From: Agromyces laixinhei
GTDB taxonomy: Bacteria > Actinomycetota > Actinomycetes > Actinomycetales > Microbacteriaceae
DNA: 64,000 nt
Assembly: GCF_006337065.1 (NCBI RefSeq)
Contig: NZ_CP040872.1
Span: 1,178,001 to 1,242,000 of the forward strand
Direction: 5' to 3'
The notes under the pieces are model-generated. The model was not told the origin of the DNA and made no database searches. It worked only from the letters and a program-made list of their open reading frames with translations. Shown piece after piece: positions 45,694 through 55,846 of this stretch (its first letter is position 1; every line of letters starts with the position of its first letter). Position numbers and translations under genes: made by a program.

Positions 45694-45836
45694 GCGGCGG
45701 GTTCGGTGCCGATCGCAAGGGGAGTAGCATGGACGGCGGCCCGTGCGGTTGTCTCGACTTCGAGAGATCCATGGTCGGGCCGACACCCACCAGCCCCTGT
45801 GCGCTCTCGCGCGTGCGGATCGATTGGAAGTAGAGC

Positions 45837-47003
45837 GTGGATCTTTACGAGTACCAGGCCAGAGACCTGTTCGAGAGGTACGGGGTCCCCGTGCTTCCGG
45901 GCATCGTCGCCGACACCGCCGACGAGGTTCGCGCGGCCGCTGAGAAGCTCGGCGGCGTCGTGGTCGTCAAGGCCCAGGTGAAGACGGGCGGCCGCGGCAA
46001 GGCCGGCGGCGTCAAGGTCGCGAAGACCCCAGATGAGGCGTACGAGGCCGCGAAGGCGATCCTCGGTCTCGACATCAAGGGCCACATCGTCAAGCGGGTC
46101 ATGGTCGCCGGCGGCGCACGCATCGCCCAGGAGTTCTACTTCTCGGTGCTGCTCGACCGTGCCAACCGGTCATACCTCTCGCTCACGAGCGTCGAGGGCG
46201 GCATGGAGATCGAGGTGCTCGCGGTCGAGAAGCCCGAGGCGCTCGCGCGCATCGAGGTCGACCCGATCGCGGGTGTCGACGTCGCGAAGGCCCGCGAGAT
46301 CGCGGTCGCCGCGAACTTCCCGACCGAACTCGTCGACAAGGTCGCCGACGTCTTCGTGAAGCTCTACGAGGTCTACAAGGGCGAAGACGCGACGCTGGTC
46401 GAGGTCAACCCGCTGATCCTCGACGAAGACGGCAACGTCGTCGCGCTCGACGGCAAGGTCTCGCTCGACGAGAACGCCGAGTTCCGTCACCCGAACCATG
46501 CGCTGCTCGAAGACCGGGCCGCCGCAGACCCGCTCGAGGCCGCGGCGAAGGAGCTCGACCTCAACTACGTCAAGCTCGACGGCGAGGTCGGCATCATCGG
46601 CAACGGCGCGGGCCTCGTCATGTCGACGCTCGACGTGGTCGCCTACGCCGGTGAGAACCACGGCGGCGTCAAGCCCGCCAACTTCCTCGACATCGGCGGC
46701 GGCGCCTCGGCCGAGGTCATGGCCAACGGCCTCGGCATCATCCTCGGCGACCCGCAGGTCAAGAGCGTGTTCGTGAACGTCTTCGGCGGCATCACGGCGT
46801 GCGACCAGGTCGCCAAGGGCATCGTGGGAGCGCTCGCCGAGCTCGGCTCGACCGCGAACAAGCCGCTCGTCGTGCGGCTCGACGGCAACAACGTCGTCGA
46901 GGGCCGTCGCATCCTCGAGGAGGCAGCGCACCCGCTGGTGACCCTCGCCGAGAACATGGACCAGGGTGCCGCCAAGGCGGCCGAGCTGGCGAACGCCGCG
47001 TAA
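45837..47003 (+). CDS. sucC: Succinyl-CoA synthetase (ADP-forming) subunit beta
   Basis: SucC is the nucleotide-binding beta subunit of the TCA-cycle succinyl-CoA ligase. The 388-residue protein begins [22 protein letters not shown], the ATP-grasp N-terminus, with [21 protein letters not shown] (residues 42-62) as the nucleotide lid and [19 protein letters not shown] for metal binding. The C-terminal domain has [17 protein letters not shown]. It starts at GTG 45837 and sits 16 nt upstream of sucD. The 143-nt upstream region holds a possible -10 TAGCAT at 45725-45730 but no recognised riboswitch. Confidence 0.97.
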   Translation: MDLYEYQARDLFERYGVPVLPGIVADTADEVRAAAEKLGGVVVVKAQVKTGGRGKAGGVKVAKTPDEAYEAAKAILGLDIKGHIVKRVMVAGGARIAQEFYFSVLLDRANRSYLSLTSVEGGMEIEVLAVEKPEALARIEVDPIAGVDVAKAREIAVAANFPTELVDKVADVFVKLYEVYKGEDATLVEVNPLILDEDGNVVALDGKVSLDENAEFRHPNHALLEDRAAADPLEAAAKELDLNYVKLDGEVGIIGNGAGLVMSTLDVVAYAGENHGGVKPANFLDIGGGASAEVMANGLGIILGDPQVKSVFVNVFGGITACDQVAKGIVGALAELGSTANKPLVVRLDGNNVVEGRRILEEAAHPLVTLAENMDQGAAKAAELANAA

Positions 47004-47019
47004 GCAGAAGGATTCAGAC

Positions 47020-47922
47020 ATGACGATCTTCCTCAACAAGGACTCCAAGGTCATCGTCCAGGGCATCACCGGCGGCGAGGGCTCGAAGCACACGTCGCGC
47101 ATGCTCGCGGCGGGCACCCAGGTGGTCGGCGGCGTGAACGCGCGCAAGGCCGGCACGACGGTGCTGCACAACGATGCAGCGGGCAACCCGGTCGAGCTGC
47201 CGGTGTTCGCATCGGTCGCCGAGGCGATGGCCGAGACGGGGGCGGATGTCTCCATCGCCTTCGTTCCGCCGGCCTTCACGAAGGACGCGGTGGTCGAGGC
47301 GATCGACGCCGCGATCCCGCTCCTCGTCATCATCACCGAGGGCGTGCCCGTGCAGGACTCGGCCGAGTTCTGGGCCTACGCCACGCAGAAGGGCAACGCC
47401 ACCCGCATCATCGGGCCGAACTGCCCCGGCATCATCAGCCCCGGCGAGGCGCTCGTCGGCATCACTCCGGCGAACATCACCGGCAAGGGACCGATCGGCC
47501 TCGTGTCGAAGTCGGGCACGCTCACGTACCAGATGATGTACGAACTGCGCGATCTCGGCTTCTCGACCGCGATCGGCATCGGCGGCGACCCGGTCATCGG
47601 CACGACGCACATCGACGCGCTCGCCGCGTTCGAGGCCGACCCCGAGACCAAGGCCATCGTGATGATCGGCGAGATCGGCGGCGATGCCGAGGAGCGCGCG
47701 GCCGACTTCATCAAGGCCAACGTCACGAAGCCGGTCGTCGGCTATGTGGCGGGCTTCACTGCTCCCGAGGGCAAGACGATGGGCCACGCCGGCGCCATCG
47801 TCTCGGGCTCGGCGGGCACCGCTCAGGCCAAGAAGGAGGCTCTCGAGGCCGCCGGGGTGAAGGTCGGCAAGACGCCGTCCGAGACGGCGCAGCTGCTGCG
47901 CGACGTGTACGCGGCGCTCTAG
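47020..47922 (+). CDS. sucD: Succinyl-CoA synthetase subunit alpha
   Basis: SucD binds CoA and carries the phospho-histidine. The 300-residue protein starts [24 protein letters not shown] (CoA-binding Rossmann fold), has [14 protein letters not shown] and the phosphorylated His256 in [15 protein letters not shown]. It lies 16 nt after sucC, with AGAAGGA before its ATG, and is followed by a strong terminator. sucCD next to a PerM/DUF6350 gene and purNH is an order shared with M. tuberculosis. Confidence 0.97.
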   Translation: MTIFLNKDSKVIVQGITGGEGSKHTSRMLAAGTQVVGGVNARKAGTTVLHNDAAGNPVELPVFASVAEAMAETGADVSIAFVPPAFTKDAVVEAIDAAIPLLVIITEGVPVQDSAEFWAYATQKGNATRIIGPNCPGIISPGEALVGITPANITGKGPIGLVSKSGTLTYQMMYELRDLGFSTAIGIGGDPVIGTTHIDALAAFEADPETKAIVMIGEIGGDAEERAADFIKANVTKPVVGYVAGFTAPEGKTMGHAGAIVSGSAGTAQAKKEALEAAGVKVGKTPSETAQLLRDVYAAL

Positions 47923-47935
47923 GAGTACTCCCGTG

Positions 47936-47967
47936 AACGGCCCCGCAGGCACGCCTGCGGGGCCGTT
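47936..47967 (+). terminator. sucCD terminator
   Basis: Perfect 15-bp stem, AACGGCCCCGCAGGC (47936-47950) and its complement (47953-47967), 13 nt after the sucD stop. Few T residues follow, as usual in high-GC genomes. Confidence 0.82.
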
Positions 47968-48000
47968 CCGCGTCGGCGGCACTCGTGCCAGAGTTGAGGC

Positions 48001-48528
48001 ATGAGTGAGCAGCCGACGTCGAGGGAGGGCAGGAGCCAAGCCCACCGCATCGTTCGCGCGACCTTCGTGACCGAGGAGTCCGTCTACGGCGTGCTGCTCG
48101 TCTCGGGCATGATCGTCGCGTCCGGCGGTCACGGTGAGAGCGCCTGGCGGGTGTTCTGGAGCGTCGCGGTCACCGTCGTGGTCTTCTGGGCCGCGCACGT
48201 GTACGCGGGAACGGTCGCCCACCACGGCCTCGACGACGACCGGATCGTCGGTCTCGGGGAGTCCTTCCGGATCGCGCGGCGCCGGTCACGCGGTCTGCTG
48301 TTCTCAGCCGCCATCCCGCTGCTCATCCTCCTGCTCGGTGCGACCCGCGCGATCCCCGACACCTTCGCGCTCTGGGCTGCCCTCTGGGCGGGAGTCGTCG
48401 TGCTCGCGGTGCTCGGATTCGTCGCGTTCCACCGCCGCGGCGCATGGTGGCCGGTCCAGATCCTCGGGTCGATCGTCACTGCCGCGTTCGGCATCGCGCT
48501 CATCGTGCTGAAGGCCGTCGTGCACTGA
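48001..48528 (+). CDS. Hypothetical membrane protein
   Basis: A 175-residue protein of no family I recognise. It has a 25-residue polar N-terminus and about five hydrophobic segments (residues 28-45, 50-70, 103-118, 122-142, 148-170). A soluble loop between helices 2 and 3 contains HVYAGTVAHHGLDDDRIVGLGESFRIARRRSRG, with paired His and acidic residues that could bind metal or protons. It sits between the sucCD terminator and a convergent ABC permease gene. No Shine-Dalgarno site is strong. Confidence 0.72.
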   Translation: MSEQPTSREGRSQAHRIVRATFVTEESVYGVLLVSGMIVASGGHGESAWRVFWSVAVTVVVFWAAHVYAGTVAHHGLDDDRIVGLGESFRIARRRSRGLLFSAAIPLLILLLGATRAIPDTFALWAALWAGVVVLAVLGFVAFHRRGAWWPVQILGSIVTAAFGIALIVLKAVVH

Positions 48529-48567
48529 AGCCCCGGCGGCAGGTGCGACGAGCGAGCTTCAGTCGCG

Positions 48568-50049
48568 TCATCCGCGGTGGCGCCAGCGGCTGAACCCGAC
48601 GCTGATGAGGACAATGGTCGCGCCGGCGAGCAGGAGGGGAGCATCGAATGCGAGTGCCGCCGATGCGCCGGCCAGCGCAGCGAGCAGCATTCCATCCAGG
48701 GCCCAGGCCATTCGAACGACCGGGTCGAGATCGCCCACGGGTGTCGGGATCGGGGTGAGCAGGGCCGGTGGGAGCGGGCCCTTCAGGGCGTTGCCGACCC
48801 GGCTGGCGAGGGCGAGCGGCCCGAGTGCGAGCGCGCCGACGACGGCGGGTCCGATACCGGTGCCGGTCGAGCACACGATGACCACTGCGAGCAGCACGAG
48901 AAGTGTCACGATGAGCGGGAACAGCGTGTGATTGGCAAGCAGACGCTCGTCACTGATCCCGTACAGGGGGAAGTCCGACGCGATGCTCGCCGCATGCCGA
49001 ACGCCGTCGGTGAGCGGGCCGACGCCCGCGAAGACGGTCAGCCCGGCGGCCGCTCCGAGCGGCCAGCCCGGCGTGCCCGGCGCGAACGCCAACGTGATGA
49101 GAACCCCGGCCGCGACGATCGCGACGACACCGGCGACGAACCGGCCCGGTGTGCGGACGGCCGAGATCGCATCGCTGATCAGGAAGGTCGCAGGCAGCCA
49201 CCTGATCGATCGGACGGTGCGGATGCGTCGTCCGAGGTGCGGTCGTGTCTGATAGATCGTGGCCGCTGCACTGAAGTCCATGATGGTCGCATGGGCCGTC
49301 GACGAGTCCCAGCGCGCGGCCTGTGCGACCAGCCCCGCACTGTCGAGCCGGTTCATCAGCGCCGGCGCCGCGGTGACGAGGGCAGCGGTCAGGGCAATCA
49401 TCGGGATGAGCAGGAGCGGCGAGCCGCCGGGGTAGGCGAGCCCGACCCAACCCCACGGGGTGAATGGGTGTGCGGCGGGGGCGGCGGTGGCCGCTCCGAG
49501 CGAGAGGATGCCGAGCGCGATCGGCAGCGCTGCGCGTGGGAGGGCCTGGCCTGCAAGCCAGGCCACGGTCGTGATGACTCCGACGAGCGTGCCGACCATT
49601 GCGAAGCTCGCGGCACTCAGGGGGTCTGCCAGTTCGTGGCTGACCAGACTGCCGGCAAGCAACCCAGCGATGATCGTGGTCAGCGCGGTCACGAGGGAAC
49701 CGGCGATCAGCAGAGGGCGGAGGAAGGTGTCAGACCGGGGAAGGTCGCTGGTGGCGAGGGCGTGGGTCAAGAATGACGGCCGCAACGCCGGTCCGCGGTT
49801 CCGACCCAGGAGCAGCGCGCCGGCCCACAGCCCTGCCACGACGAGCACCGTCACGGCCGGTGCCGTCGACGACGCGAGCACGGCGACACTTTCGGCGCTG
49901 GTGGCGCTGAGCCACACGGCCCGTGCGAGCGGCGCCACGGCAACGACGGCGATCATGAAGACCATGTAGGCCAGGAACGCGCGATCACGTCTCGAGCGAG
50001 CGTTGCGCGCACGCCAGATCCTCATCGCGCCGGCCGATCGACTGCTCAT
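48568..50049 (-). CDS. ABC exporter permease, multi-spanning
   Basis: A 493-residue protein with about 12 hydrophobic segments and few charged loops. No family signature is recognised, but the ATG overlaps the stop of a compact ABC ATPase by 4 bp, so it is the membrane half of that transporter. A cytoplasmic loop near residues 240-290 (RWDSSTAHATIMDFSAAATIYQTRPHLGRRIRTVRSIRWLP) is the likely ATPase contact. Fused or doubled six-helix permeases of this sort occur in actinobacterial ABC-2-like exporters. Substrate unknown. Confidence 0.75.
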   Translation of the reverse strand: MSSRSAGAMRIWRARNARSRRDRAFLAYMVFMIAVVAVAPLARAVWLSATSAESVAVLASSTAPAVTVLVVAGLWAGALLLGRNRGPALRPSFLTHALATSDLPRSDTFLRPLLIAGSLVTALTTIIAGLLAGSLVSHELADPLSAASFAMVGTLVGVITTVAWLAGQALPRAALPIALGILSLGAATAAPAAHPFTPWGWVGLAYPGGSPLLLIPMIALTAALVTAAPALMNRLDSAGLVAQAARWDSSTAHATIMDFSAAATIYQTRPHLGRRIRTVRSIRWLPATFLISDAISAVRTPGRFVAGVVAIVAAGVLITLAFAPGTPGWPLGAAAGLTVFAGVGPLTDGVRHAASIASDFPLYGISDERLLANHTLFPLIVTLLVLLAVVIVCSTGTGIGPAVVGALALGPLALASRVGNALKGPLPPALLTPIPTPVGDLDPVVRMAWALDGMLLAALAGASAALAFDAPLLLAGATIVLISVGFSRWRHRG

Positions 50050-50684
50050 GCTGCGGCGTCCAGCCGGAGGGTGCGATCGGCAAGCGCATCCGCGAGGACC
50101 GGGCTGTGCGTGGCGACCACGAGGGTCGCCCCGCCATCGCGCCGAGCGCGCAACGCGTCGATCACCGACCCGATGTGCTCCGGGTCCAGCCGTTGCTCTG
50201 GCTCATCGAGGATCAGCACCTCGAACGGCCGAGCCAGCACGAGCGCGAGACCGAACAGCTGCGTCTGCCCGGAGGACAGCTCGTGCGGGAATCTCGTGCC
50301 CAGAGCGCCCAGCCCCAACTCCGCCAGAACGCCCTGCGCAAGCTCCGTACTCGCGTGCGGGTCGTCGAGCCACGTCGTCGCCACAAGCAGGACGTGATCG
50401 GACACTGTGAGGTCGGGCGACATCGGTGGCAACCCGACCATCGCGGCAACCCGTCGACGGAAACGGCGGTCACGCGCGGCCACTGGAGCGCCGCCGATCC
50501 GCACGCTCCCGCTCGACGCCTGACGCGCACCGGCCAGCACGCGCAACAGCGTCGATTTGCCGGTCCCGTTCCTGCCGCGCACGATCAGAGCCTCGCCGCG
50601 CCGGGCCGTCACCGAGACCGGCGCCAACAGGGTCGCATCACCCGCGATGACACCAACCTCGTCGACCTCGATCACAACGGCCAT
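50046..50684 (-). CDS. ABC exporter ATP-binding protein, short form
   Basis: A compact ATPase of about 212 residues, the size of CcmA-like cassettes. Walker A is GRNGTGKSTLLR near residues 35-46, the signature is LSSGQTQLFGLALVLA, Walker B LILDEPEQRLDPE, and the switch His is in VVATHSPVLADAL. The signature LSSGQ deviates from LSGGQ. ATG 50684 puts the domain at the N-terminus; an in-frame ATG at 50726 would add 14 residues of no clear fold. It is divergent from the gene at 50742 and translationally coupled to the permease. Confidence 0.83.
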   Translation of the reverse strand: MAVVIEVDEVGVIAGDATLLAPVSVTARRGEALIVRGRNGTGKSTLLRVLAGARQASSGSVRIGGAPVAARDRRFRRRVAAMVGLPPMSPDLTVSDHVLLVATTWLDDPHASTELAQGVLAELGLGALGTRFPHELSSGQTQLFGLALVLARPFEVLILDEPEQRLDPEHIGSVIDALRARRDGGATLVVATHSPVLADALADRTLRLDAAA

Positions 50685-50741
50685 CCTTCCATGCCGCTGG
50701 AATCTCGCCAGAACCGCTAATGTCATGGACAGGGGTGTCTC

Positions 50742-52229
50742 ATGTCGGATGCAGACGGCAACGCACTCGAGGCGCGGATCGCGGCGCTGGAGTCCGAGAA
50801 CGCGGCCCTGCGCGCCGGGCTCGCGCGGGATGGTTCGTCAGACGGCACGGATGCCGCGGCATCCGCAGCGCCGAAGGTCAGACGCCGCTGGGGCCGGAGC
50901 CTCACCGCCGTCGTGCTCATCGTCGTCGGCCTGCTGCTCGCGCCCATCGCCGTGATCACCGCGTGGGCCCGGCTCGAACTGGCCGACACGAACCGGTTCG
51001 TGGCGACGTTCGCGCCGATCATCGAGGACCCCGAGGTGCAGGCCTTCATCGGCGACGAAGTGACCGCCGCCATCGAAGAGCAGGTCGACATCCCGGGGCT
51101 CACGGCCGACGTGTTCGACGGCATCCGCTCGCTCGACCTGCCGCCGCGGGCCAGCGACGCGCTCGGCATGCTCGAGGGGCCCGCGACCCAGGGCATCCAA
51201 TCGCTCATCGGCGACGTCGTCGACCGCCTGATCGAGTCTCCGGCCTTCGCCGACATCTGGGCCAACACGCTGCGCATCACGCACACGCAGTTCGTGGCCG
51301 CGATGCAGGGCGACCCCGATGCCGCGCTCGCCGTCGACGGCGACGGCACGATCTCGGTCCAGCTCGGTCCCATCGTCGAATCGGTGAAGCAACGACTCGT
51401 CGACCAGGGGGTCGGATTCGCGCAGGCCATTCCCGCGGTCGACCGCAGCGTCGTCATCGCGCAGGATGACGCGTTCGCGCTCATCCGCACGCTGTACGCG
51501 CTCGCCGTGGGCGTGGGCACCTGGTTGCCGTGGATCATGCTGGCGTTCCTCGTCATCGGGGTCGTCGTCGCACGCAACCGCGTGCGAGCACTCGTGTGGG
51601 CGGCGGGCGGTTTCGCGCTCATGATGGCGCTGCTCGCGAGCGGCATCGGCATCGGTCGCTGGTACTTCGTCGGGGCGGTGAGCCCGTCGGTCATGCCGGC
51701 CGACGCGGCGGACTCGATCTACTCGGGGCTCGTCGAACTCATGAAGTCGACGGTCGTCGCGCTCCTCGTGCTCGGCGTGCTCGTCGCCGTCGTGGCGTGG
51801 TTCTCAGGACCATGGCGGCCGGCTCGCGCCCTGCGCGGCTTCGCCGACTCGGGATTCGGCGCGGTGCGGCGCGCTGCGTCCGCGCACGGCATCACGACCG
51901 GTCGCTTCGGCATCGGGCTCGACCGTTGGCGGGTCGCGGTCTACATCGCGATCGCCGTCGTCGCGGCGCTCGTCGTGCTGTTCTCGCGCCCGGTCACCAC
52001 GGGCCTCGTCATCGCGACCCTGCTGCTCGCCCTCCTTGCGCTGCTCATCGTCGAACTGCTGCGGCGGCCGCAGGCCGAGGTCGCTGCCGCCCCCGACGAC
52101 GAGCTCGACACCGACGACGAGCTCGACACCGACGAGCTCGACACCGACGACAAGCTCGACACCGACGAGCCGGCACTCGTCGCTGCCGAGTCCTCGAGTC
52201 GGGCCGACACCCCGCCCCCTGCCGACTGA
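50742..52229 (+). CDS. Hypothetical membrane protein with acidic repeat tail
   Basis: A 495-residue protein. Residues 1-30 form a short coiled coil (LEARIAALESENAALRAGLARD), then one transmembrane helix (about 55-75) leads into an extracytoplasmic alpha/beta region to residue ~245. Four or five helices follow (about 255-275, 285-307, 330-352, 398-417, 420-440), and the tail has repeats of Asp-Glu-Leu-Asp-Thr-Asp. The layout matches a conserved actinobacterial membrane family of unknown role; I cannot assign it. A -10 TAATGT (50718-50723) gives a leader of about 12 nt. Confidence 0.78.
   Translation: MSDADGNALEARIAALESENAALRAGLARDGSSDGTDAAASAAPKVRRRWGRSLTAVVLIVVGLLLAPIAVITAWARLELADTNRFVATFAPIIEDPEVQAFIGDEVTAAIEEQVDIPGLTADVFDGIRSLDLPPRASDALGMLEGPATQGIQSLIGDVVDRLIESPAFADIWANTLRITHTQFVAAMQGDPDAALAVDGDGTISVQLGPIVESVKQRLVDQGVGFAQAIPAVDRSVVIAQDDAFALIRTLYALAVGVGTWLPWIMLAFLVIGVVVARNRVRALVWAAGGFALMMALLASGIGIGRWYFVGAVSPSVMPADAADSIYSGLVELMKSTVVALLVLGVLVAVVAWFSGPWRPARALRGFADSGFGAVRRAASAHGITTGRFGIGLDRWRVAVYIAIAVVAALVVLFSRPVTTGLVIATLLLALLALLIVELLRRPQAEVAAAPDDELDTDDELDTDELDTDDKLDTDEPALVAAESSSRADTPPPAD
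52095..52163 (+). repeat. 18/15-bp tandem repeats coding the acidic tail
   Basis: Units at 52095, 52113, 52131 (15 bp) and 52146 encode Asp-Asp-Glu-Leu-Asp-Thr and variants. The in-frame length changes suggest slippage that keeps the reading frame. Confidence 0.88.
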
Positions 52230-52245
52230 GCGACACCTGCCGGGA

Positions 52246-52251
52246 TAGGCT
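52246..52251 (+). promoter_or_regulatory. -10 hexamer of the DUF6350 gene, near-leaderless
   Basis: TAGGCT ends 9 nt before ATG 52261, in the 31-nt gap between two membrane protein genes. Confidence 0.5.
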
Positions 52252-52260
52252 CTCGGTGGA

Positions 52261-53532
52261 ATGAGACGCACGACGATCGCCCTGCTCGCCGGCCTCGAGG
52301 CATCCGTCGCCGCCCTCATCGGCCTCGGCATCGCACTCGTGCCGCTCATGTTGCTGTGGGCGGTGCACTTCGGTCTCGCGATCGACGTCACGATCTTTCT
52401 CAGGGCCTCGGCAGATGTGTGGCTGCTCGGCCACGGCGTCGATCTCGTGCTGCAGCTCGACCCGCTGACGGCTGCCCGTACCGGCCTGCCGGGGGCCGGC
52501 GATCCGTTCCCGATCACGATCGCGTTGCTCGGCTTCGCACTCATCACCGTGGTGTTCGGCCGCCGCATCGGGCGACGCTCGGCCGCCGAGGGGCAGTCGT
52601 TCACGGGCGGCATCTCGGCCGTCGTCGTGTACGCGCTCGTCGGATTCGTGCTGGCGTCGGTTGCGGGCGTCGACGGCGCGCGGCCCGTGATCTGGCAAGC
52701 GGCACTGCTGCCGGCATTCGCGATGGCCGTCGGCGTCGTGATCGGTGCGGTTCCCGAGACCCTCCGCAACGATCAGGCGACGGATGCCGCGGACGGCTTC
52801 GTGCGCCGCCGCGTCGCCGAACTGCCCACGGCACTGGTCGACGCCGCGCGCGCGATCGTGCGTGCGGGGGCGGGGGCCGCGTTCGGGGTGCTCGCGGTCG
52901 CCGCTGTGCTCGTCGCCGTGCTCGTCGCCGTCGACTACGCGACGATCGCGGGCCTCTACCAGTCCCTCGGCAGCGGCATCGACGGCGGTATCGCGCTCAC
53001 CGTCGCCGAGCTCTCGCTCATGCCGAACCTCGTCATCTGGGGGGCGGCCTGGCTGCTCGGACCGGGATTCGCGATCGGCACCGGCACGACGGTTGCGCCT
53101 GCCGGCACGCTGGTCGGCCCGATGCCCGGCATCCCGCTGCTCGGCGCGCTGCCGAACGAGGCGCAGCCGTACGGCGCCCTGTGGCTCATCGTGCCGGTGC
53201 TGTTCGGCTTCGTCGGGGCCCGGCTCGTCGTCGCCTCGGGGGCACCGCGGTCGTCGTCGCGCGGCGTGTGGTGGTTCCCGCTCGTGATCGGCGTCGGATC
53301 AGGAGCGGTCGCCGGGCTCGTGCTCGGGCTGCTCGCGTGGTGGTCGGGCGGCGCGGCGGGGCCGGGCCGCCTGGCGGAGGTCGGTCCCGATCCGTGGCCC
53401 GTGGCCGGTGTCGCCGCCCTCACGGTCGGGATCGGCGCGATCGTCGGAGCGTACTCGGCACCTCGGCGCCGCCGTCTCGACGATGCGTTCTTCGAGGGAA
53501 TCGGGGCGGATCCAGTGAGCGAATCCCGCTGA
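52261..53532 (+). CDS. DUF6350 family (PerM-like) membrane protein
   Basis: A 423-residue membrane protein with about nine hydrophobic segments, from LLAGLEASVAALIGLGIALVPLMLLWAVHFG-type N-terminal helices to a C-terminal VGIGAIVGAYSAPRRRRLDD. The motif ELSLMPNLVIWGAAWLLGPGFAIGTGT near residues 245-270 is the most conserved part of DUF6350 proteins. Gene order supports the call: in M. tuberculosis the cell-division-linked PerM gene lies between sucCD and purNH, as this one does. A role in division or envelope stress is inferred from that homologue. Confidence 0.83.
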   Translation: MRRTTIALLAGLEASVAALIGLGIALVPLMLLWAVHFGLAIDVTIFLRASADVWLLGHGVDLVLQLDPLTAARTGLPGAGDPFPITIALLGFALITVVFGRRIGRRSAAEGQSFTGGISAVVVYALVGFVLASVAGVDGARPVIWQAALLPAFAMAVGVVIGAVPETLRNDQATDAADGFVRRRVAELPTALVDAARAIVRAGAGAAFGVLAVAAVLVAVLVAVDYATIAGLYQSLGSGIDGGIALTVAELSLMPNLVIWGAAWLLGPGFAIGTGTTVAPAGTLVGPMPGIPLLGALPNEAQPYGALWLIVPVLFGFVGARLVVASGAPRSSSRGVWWFPLVIGVGSGAVAGLVLGLLAWWSGGAAGPGRLAEVGPDPWPVAGVAALTVGIGAIVGAYSAPRRRRLDDAFFEGIGADPVSESR

Positions 53533-53565
53533 CGTTCGGGGCTGCCGCGGCGGGCGGGCAAGTGC

Positions 53566-53571
53566 TAGCCT
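53566..53571 (+). promoter_or_regulatory. -10 hexamer of the APC transporter gene
   Basis: TAGCCT gives a leader of about 32 nt that carries AGGAGGA upstream of ATG 53610. Confidence 0.45.
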
Positions 53572-53609
53572 GCGCGTGACGGCGTGTGGCACGTGATCGA
53601 GGAGGATCG

Positions 53610-55157
53610 ATGTCAGCTCCGAACGAGACCGCGAGACCAGTCGCCCACGGCAAGGGGCTCGCCACCGGAACGCTCGGGCTGTGGGGCTCGACCGTCATCG
53701 GGCTCGCTTCGACGGCGCCCGTGTACTCGCTCGCGGCCACCCTCGGGTTCGTCGTGCTCGCGGTGGGCGCGCAGGCGCCGATCGCGTTCATCATCGCGTT
53801 CGTGCCGATGCTGCTCATCGCCTTCGCGTATCGCGAGCTGAACCGAGCCGTGCCTGATTGCGGCACCACCTTCACGTGGGCGACGAAGGCGTTCGGACCA
53901 TGGGTGGGATGGCTCGGCGGTTGGGGCGTCGCCGTCGCCGGCACCGTCGTGCTCGCGAACCTCGCGCAGATCGGCGGCATCTACTTCTGGCTTCTGGTCG
54001 CCCCGGATCTCGCCGAGAGCGTGCCGCTCGTCACTGCGACGGGCGTCGTGTTCATCGCGCTCATGAGCTGGATCAGTTGGCGGGGGCTCGAGATCGGCGA
54101 GCGGATCCAGAATGTCCTTCTCGGAGTGCAGTATCTCGCACTCGTGCTCTTCGTGGTGTTCGCGACGGTGGCGGTGATCACCGGCACCGCGCCCGAGGGT
54201 GCCACCGCACCGAGCGGCGAATGGTTCAACCCATTCGCGTTCGAATCGTTCGGGGGCCTCGTCGAGGCGGTGCTGCTCGCGCTGTTCATCTACTGGGGCT
54301 GGGACACGTGCCTCGCGCTGAACGAGGAGACCCGCGACCCGAAGCGCATCCCGGGCCGTGCCGCAGTGCTCACGACCCTCATCCTGCTCGTGACCTACGT
54401 CGGCGTCGCGGTCGCCGCGATGTCATACTCCGGGCTCGGCGAGGCGGGGCTCGGACTCGGCAACGAGGGCAATGCCGACGACGTGTTCTTCGCGCTGAAG
54501 GACGCGCTCTTCGGCCCGTGGGCCTGGCTCCTCGTCGCCGCCGTGATGATCTCTGCGGTCTCGTCGACACAGACCACCATCCTGCCGACCGCGCGCGGCA
54601 CTCTCGCGATGGCGGTCTACCAGGCACTGCCGAAACGGTTCGCCACGGTGCATCCGCGGTACCGGACGCCCTCGTTCTCGACCCTGCTCATGGGGTTCGT
54701 CGCGATCGTGTTCTACGTCGGAATGACGTTCATCAGTGACAACATCCTGCAGGACACGATCCTCTCGCTCGGTCTCGCCATCGCGTTCTACTACGCCATC
54801 ACCGGCTTCGCGTGCGTGTGGTACTTTCGCCGGACGCTCTTCACCTCGTGGCGCAACTTCTGGAACCGACTCGTGTTCCCGTTGGCCGGCGCGCTCCTGC
54901 TGACGGGGGCGTTCGTCTTCTCGGCGATCGACATGCTCGACCCCGACTACGGATACACGGTGCTCTTCGGCATCGGCGGGGTCTTCGTCGTCGGGGTCGG
55001 TTCGCTTGCGCTCGGTGCGGTGCTCATGGTCGTCTGGTCGTTCTTCGCGCAATCGCGGCCGTTCTTCCGTGGTGAATCGTTGAATCGCGAGACAGACGTG
55101 CTCGTGCCCGAAGACGAGCAGACGCTGATCCGCTCGGTCGACGGCGGCGTCGGGTGA
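53610..55157 (+). CDS. APC family amino acid permease
   Basis: A 515-residue amino acid/polyamine transporter with about 12-13 hydrophobic segments. The helix 1 stretch [25 protein letters not shown] holds the unwound substrate-binding segment, and [35 protein letters not shown] is the conserved second and third helix region of APC proteins. [20 protein letters not shown] further supports the family. ATG 53610 has a near-perfect AGGAGG. The substrate is not predictable. It interrupts the PerM-purN order seen in other actinobacteria. Confidence 0.9.
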   Translation: MSAPNETARPVAHGKGLATGTLGLWGSTVIGLASTAPVYSLAATLGFVVLAVGAQAPIAFIIAFVPMLLIAFAYRELNRAVPDCGTTFTWATKAFGPWVGWLGGWGVAVAGTVVLANLAQIGGIYFWLLVAPDLAESVPLVTATGVVFIALMSWISWRGLEIGERIQNVLLGVQYLALVLFVVFATVAVITGTAPEGATAPSGEWFNPFAFESFGGLVEAVLLALFIYWGWDTCLALNEETRDPKRIPGRAAVLTTLILLVTYVGVAVAAMSYSGLGEAGLGLGNEGNADDVFFALKDALFGPWAWLLVAAVMISAVSSTQTTILPTARGTLAMAVYQALPKRFATVHPRYRTPSFSTLLMGFVAIVFYVGMTFISDNILQDTILSLGLAIAFYYAITGFACVWYFRRTLFTSWRNFWNRLVFPLAGALLLTGAFVFSAIDMLDPDYGYTVLFGIGGVFVVGVGSLALGAVLMVVWSFFAQSRPFFRGESLNRETDVLVPEDEQTLIRSVDGGVG

Positions 55158-55240
55158 GAGGGGTTCCGGGCGAGCGGATGCCGCGGACGAGCGGTTGCCC
55201 GGCCGGCCGGGCGCCGCGAGGCTGTGCGCGGCACAGCCGG

Positions 55241-55246
55241 TAGGCT
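55241..55246 (+). promoter_or_regulatory. purN -10 hexamer, leaderless start
   Basis: TAGGCT ends 6 nt before GTG 55253. The purN-purH pair is probably transcribed from here. No PurR or purine riboswitch sequence was seen. Confidence 0.58.
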
Positions 55247-55252
55247 CGGAGG

Positions 55253-55846
55253 GTGCTGCAGCTCGTCGTCCTCATCTCGGGCACCGGATCCAACCTTCGT
55301 GCCCTGCTCGACGCCTCCGCCGATGCGGAGTTCCCGGCGCGGGTCGTCGCGATCGGCGCCGACCGCAACGCCGACGGGCTCGTGCTCGGCGAGGAGTACG
55401 GCGTGCCGACCTTCTCGGTGCCGTTCACGGCGTACCCCGACCGCGACAGCTGGGGCGACGCACTCATCGAGGAGGTGCGGCGGTGGGGGCCCGACCTCGT
55501 CGTGCTCTCAGGCCTGATGCGGCTCGTGCCGCCGGCGGTCGTCGACGCGTTCTCGCCGAACCTCATCAACACCCACCCCGCCTACCTGCCCGAGTTCCCC
55601 GGCCCGCACGGGGTACGCGACGCGCTCGCCGCCGGCGTGGCCCAGACCGGCGCGAGCCTCATCATCGTCGACAACTCGGTCGACGGGGGCCCGATCATCG
55701 CGCAGGAGCGCATCCCGGTGCTGCCTGGCGACACCGAGTCGAGCCTTCACGAACGCATCAAGCCCGTCGAGCGACGATTGCTCATCGAGACCGTGCTCGA
55801 CATCGCCAATTCGCACCTCGACCTGAAGGAACTCGCACGATCATGA
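55253..55846 (+). CDS. purN: Phosphoribosylglycinamide formyltransferase
   Basis: PurN adds a formyl group from 10-formyl-THF to GAR in purine synthesis. The 197-residue protein starts [20 protein letters not shown], with the phosphate-binding SGTGSN. The catalytic Asn and His lie in [26 protein letters not shown] and the catalytic Asp in [12 protein letters not shown] 55253 is leaderless by spacing. Its stop overlaps the purH ATG by 4 bp, the usual actinobacterial purNH operon. Confidence 0.96.
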   Translation: MLQLVVLISGTGSNLRALLDASADAEFPARVVAIGADRNADGLVLGEEYGVPTFSVPFTAYPDRDSWGDALIEEVRRWGPDLVVLSGLMRLVPPAVVDAFSPNLINTHPAYLPEFPGPHGVRDALAAGVAQTGASLIIVDNSVDGGPIIAQERIPVLPGDTESSLHERIKPVERRLLIETVLDIANSHLDLKELARS

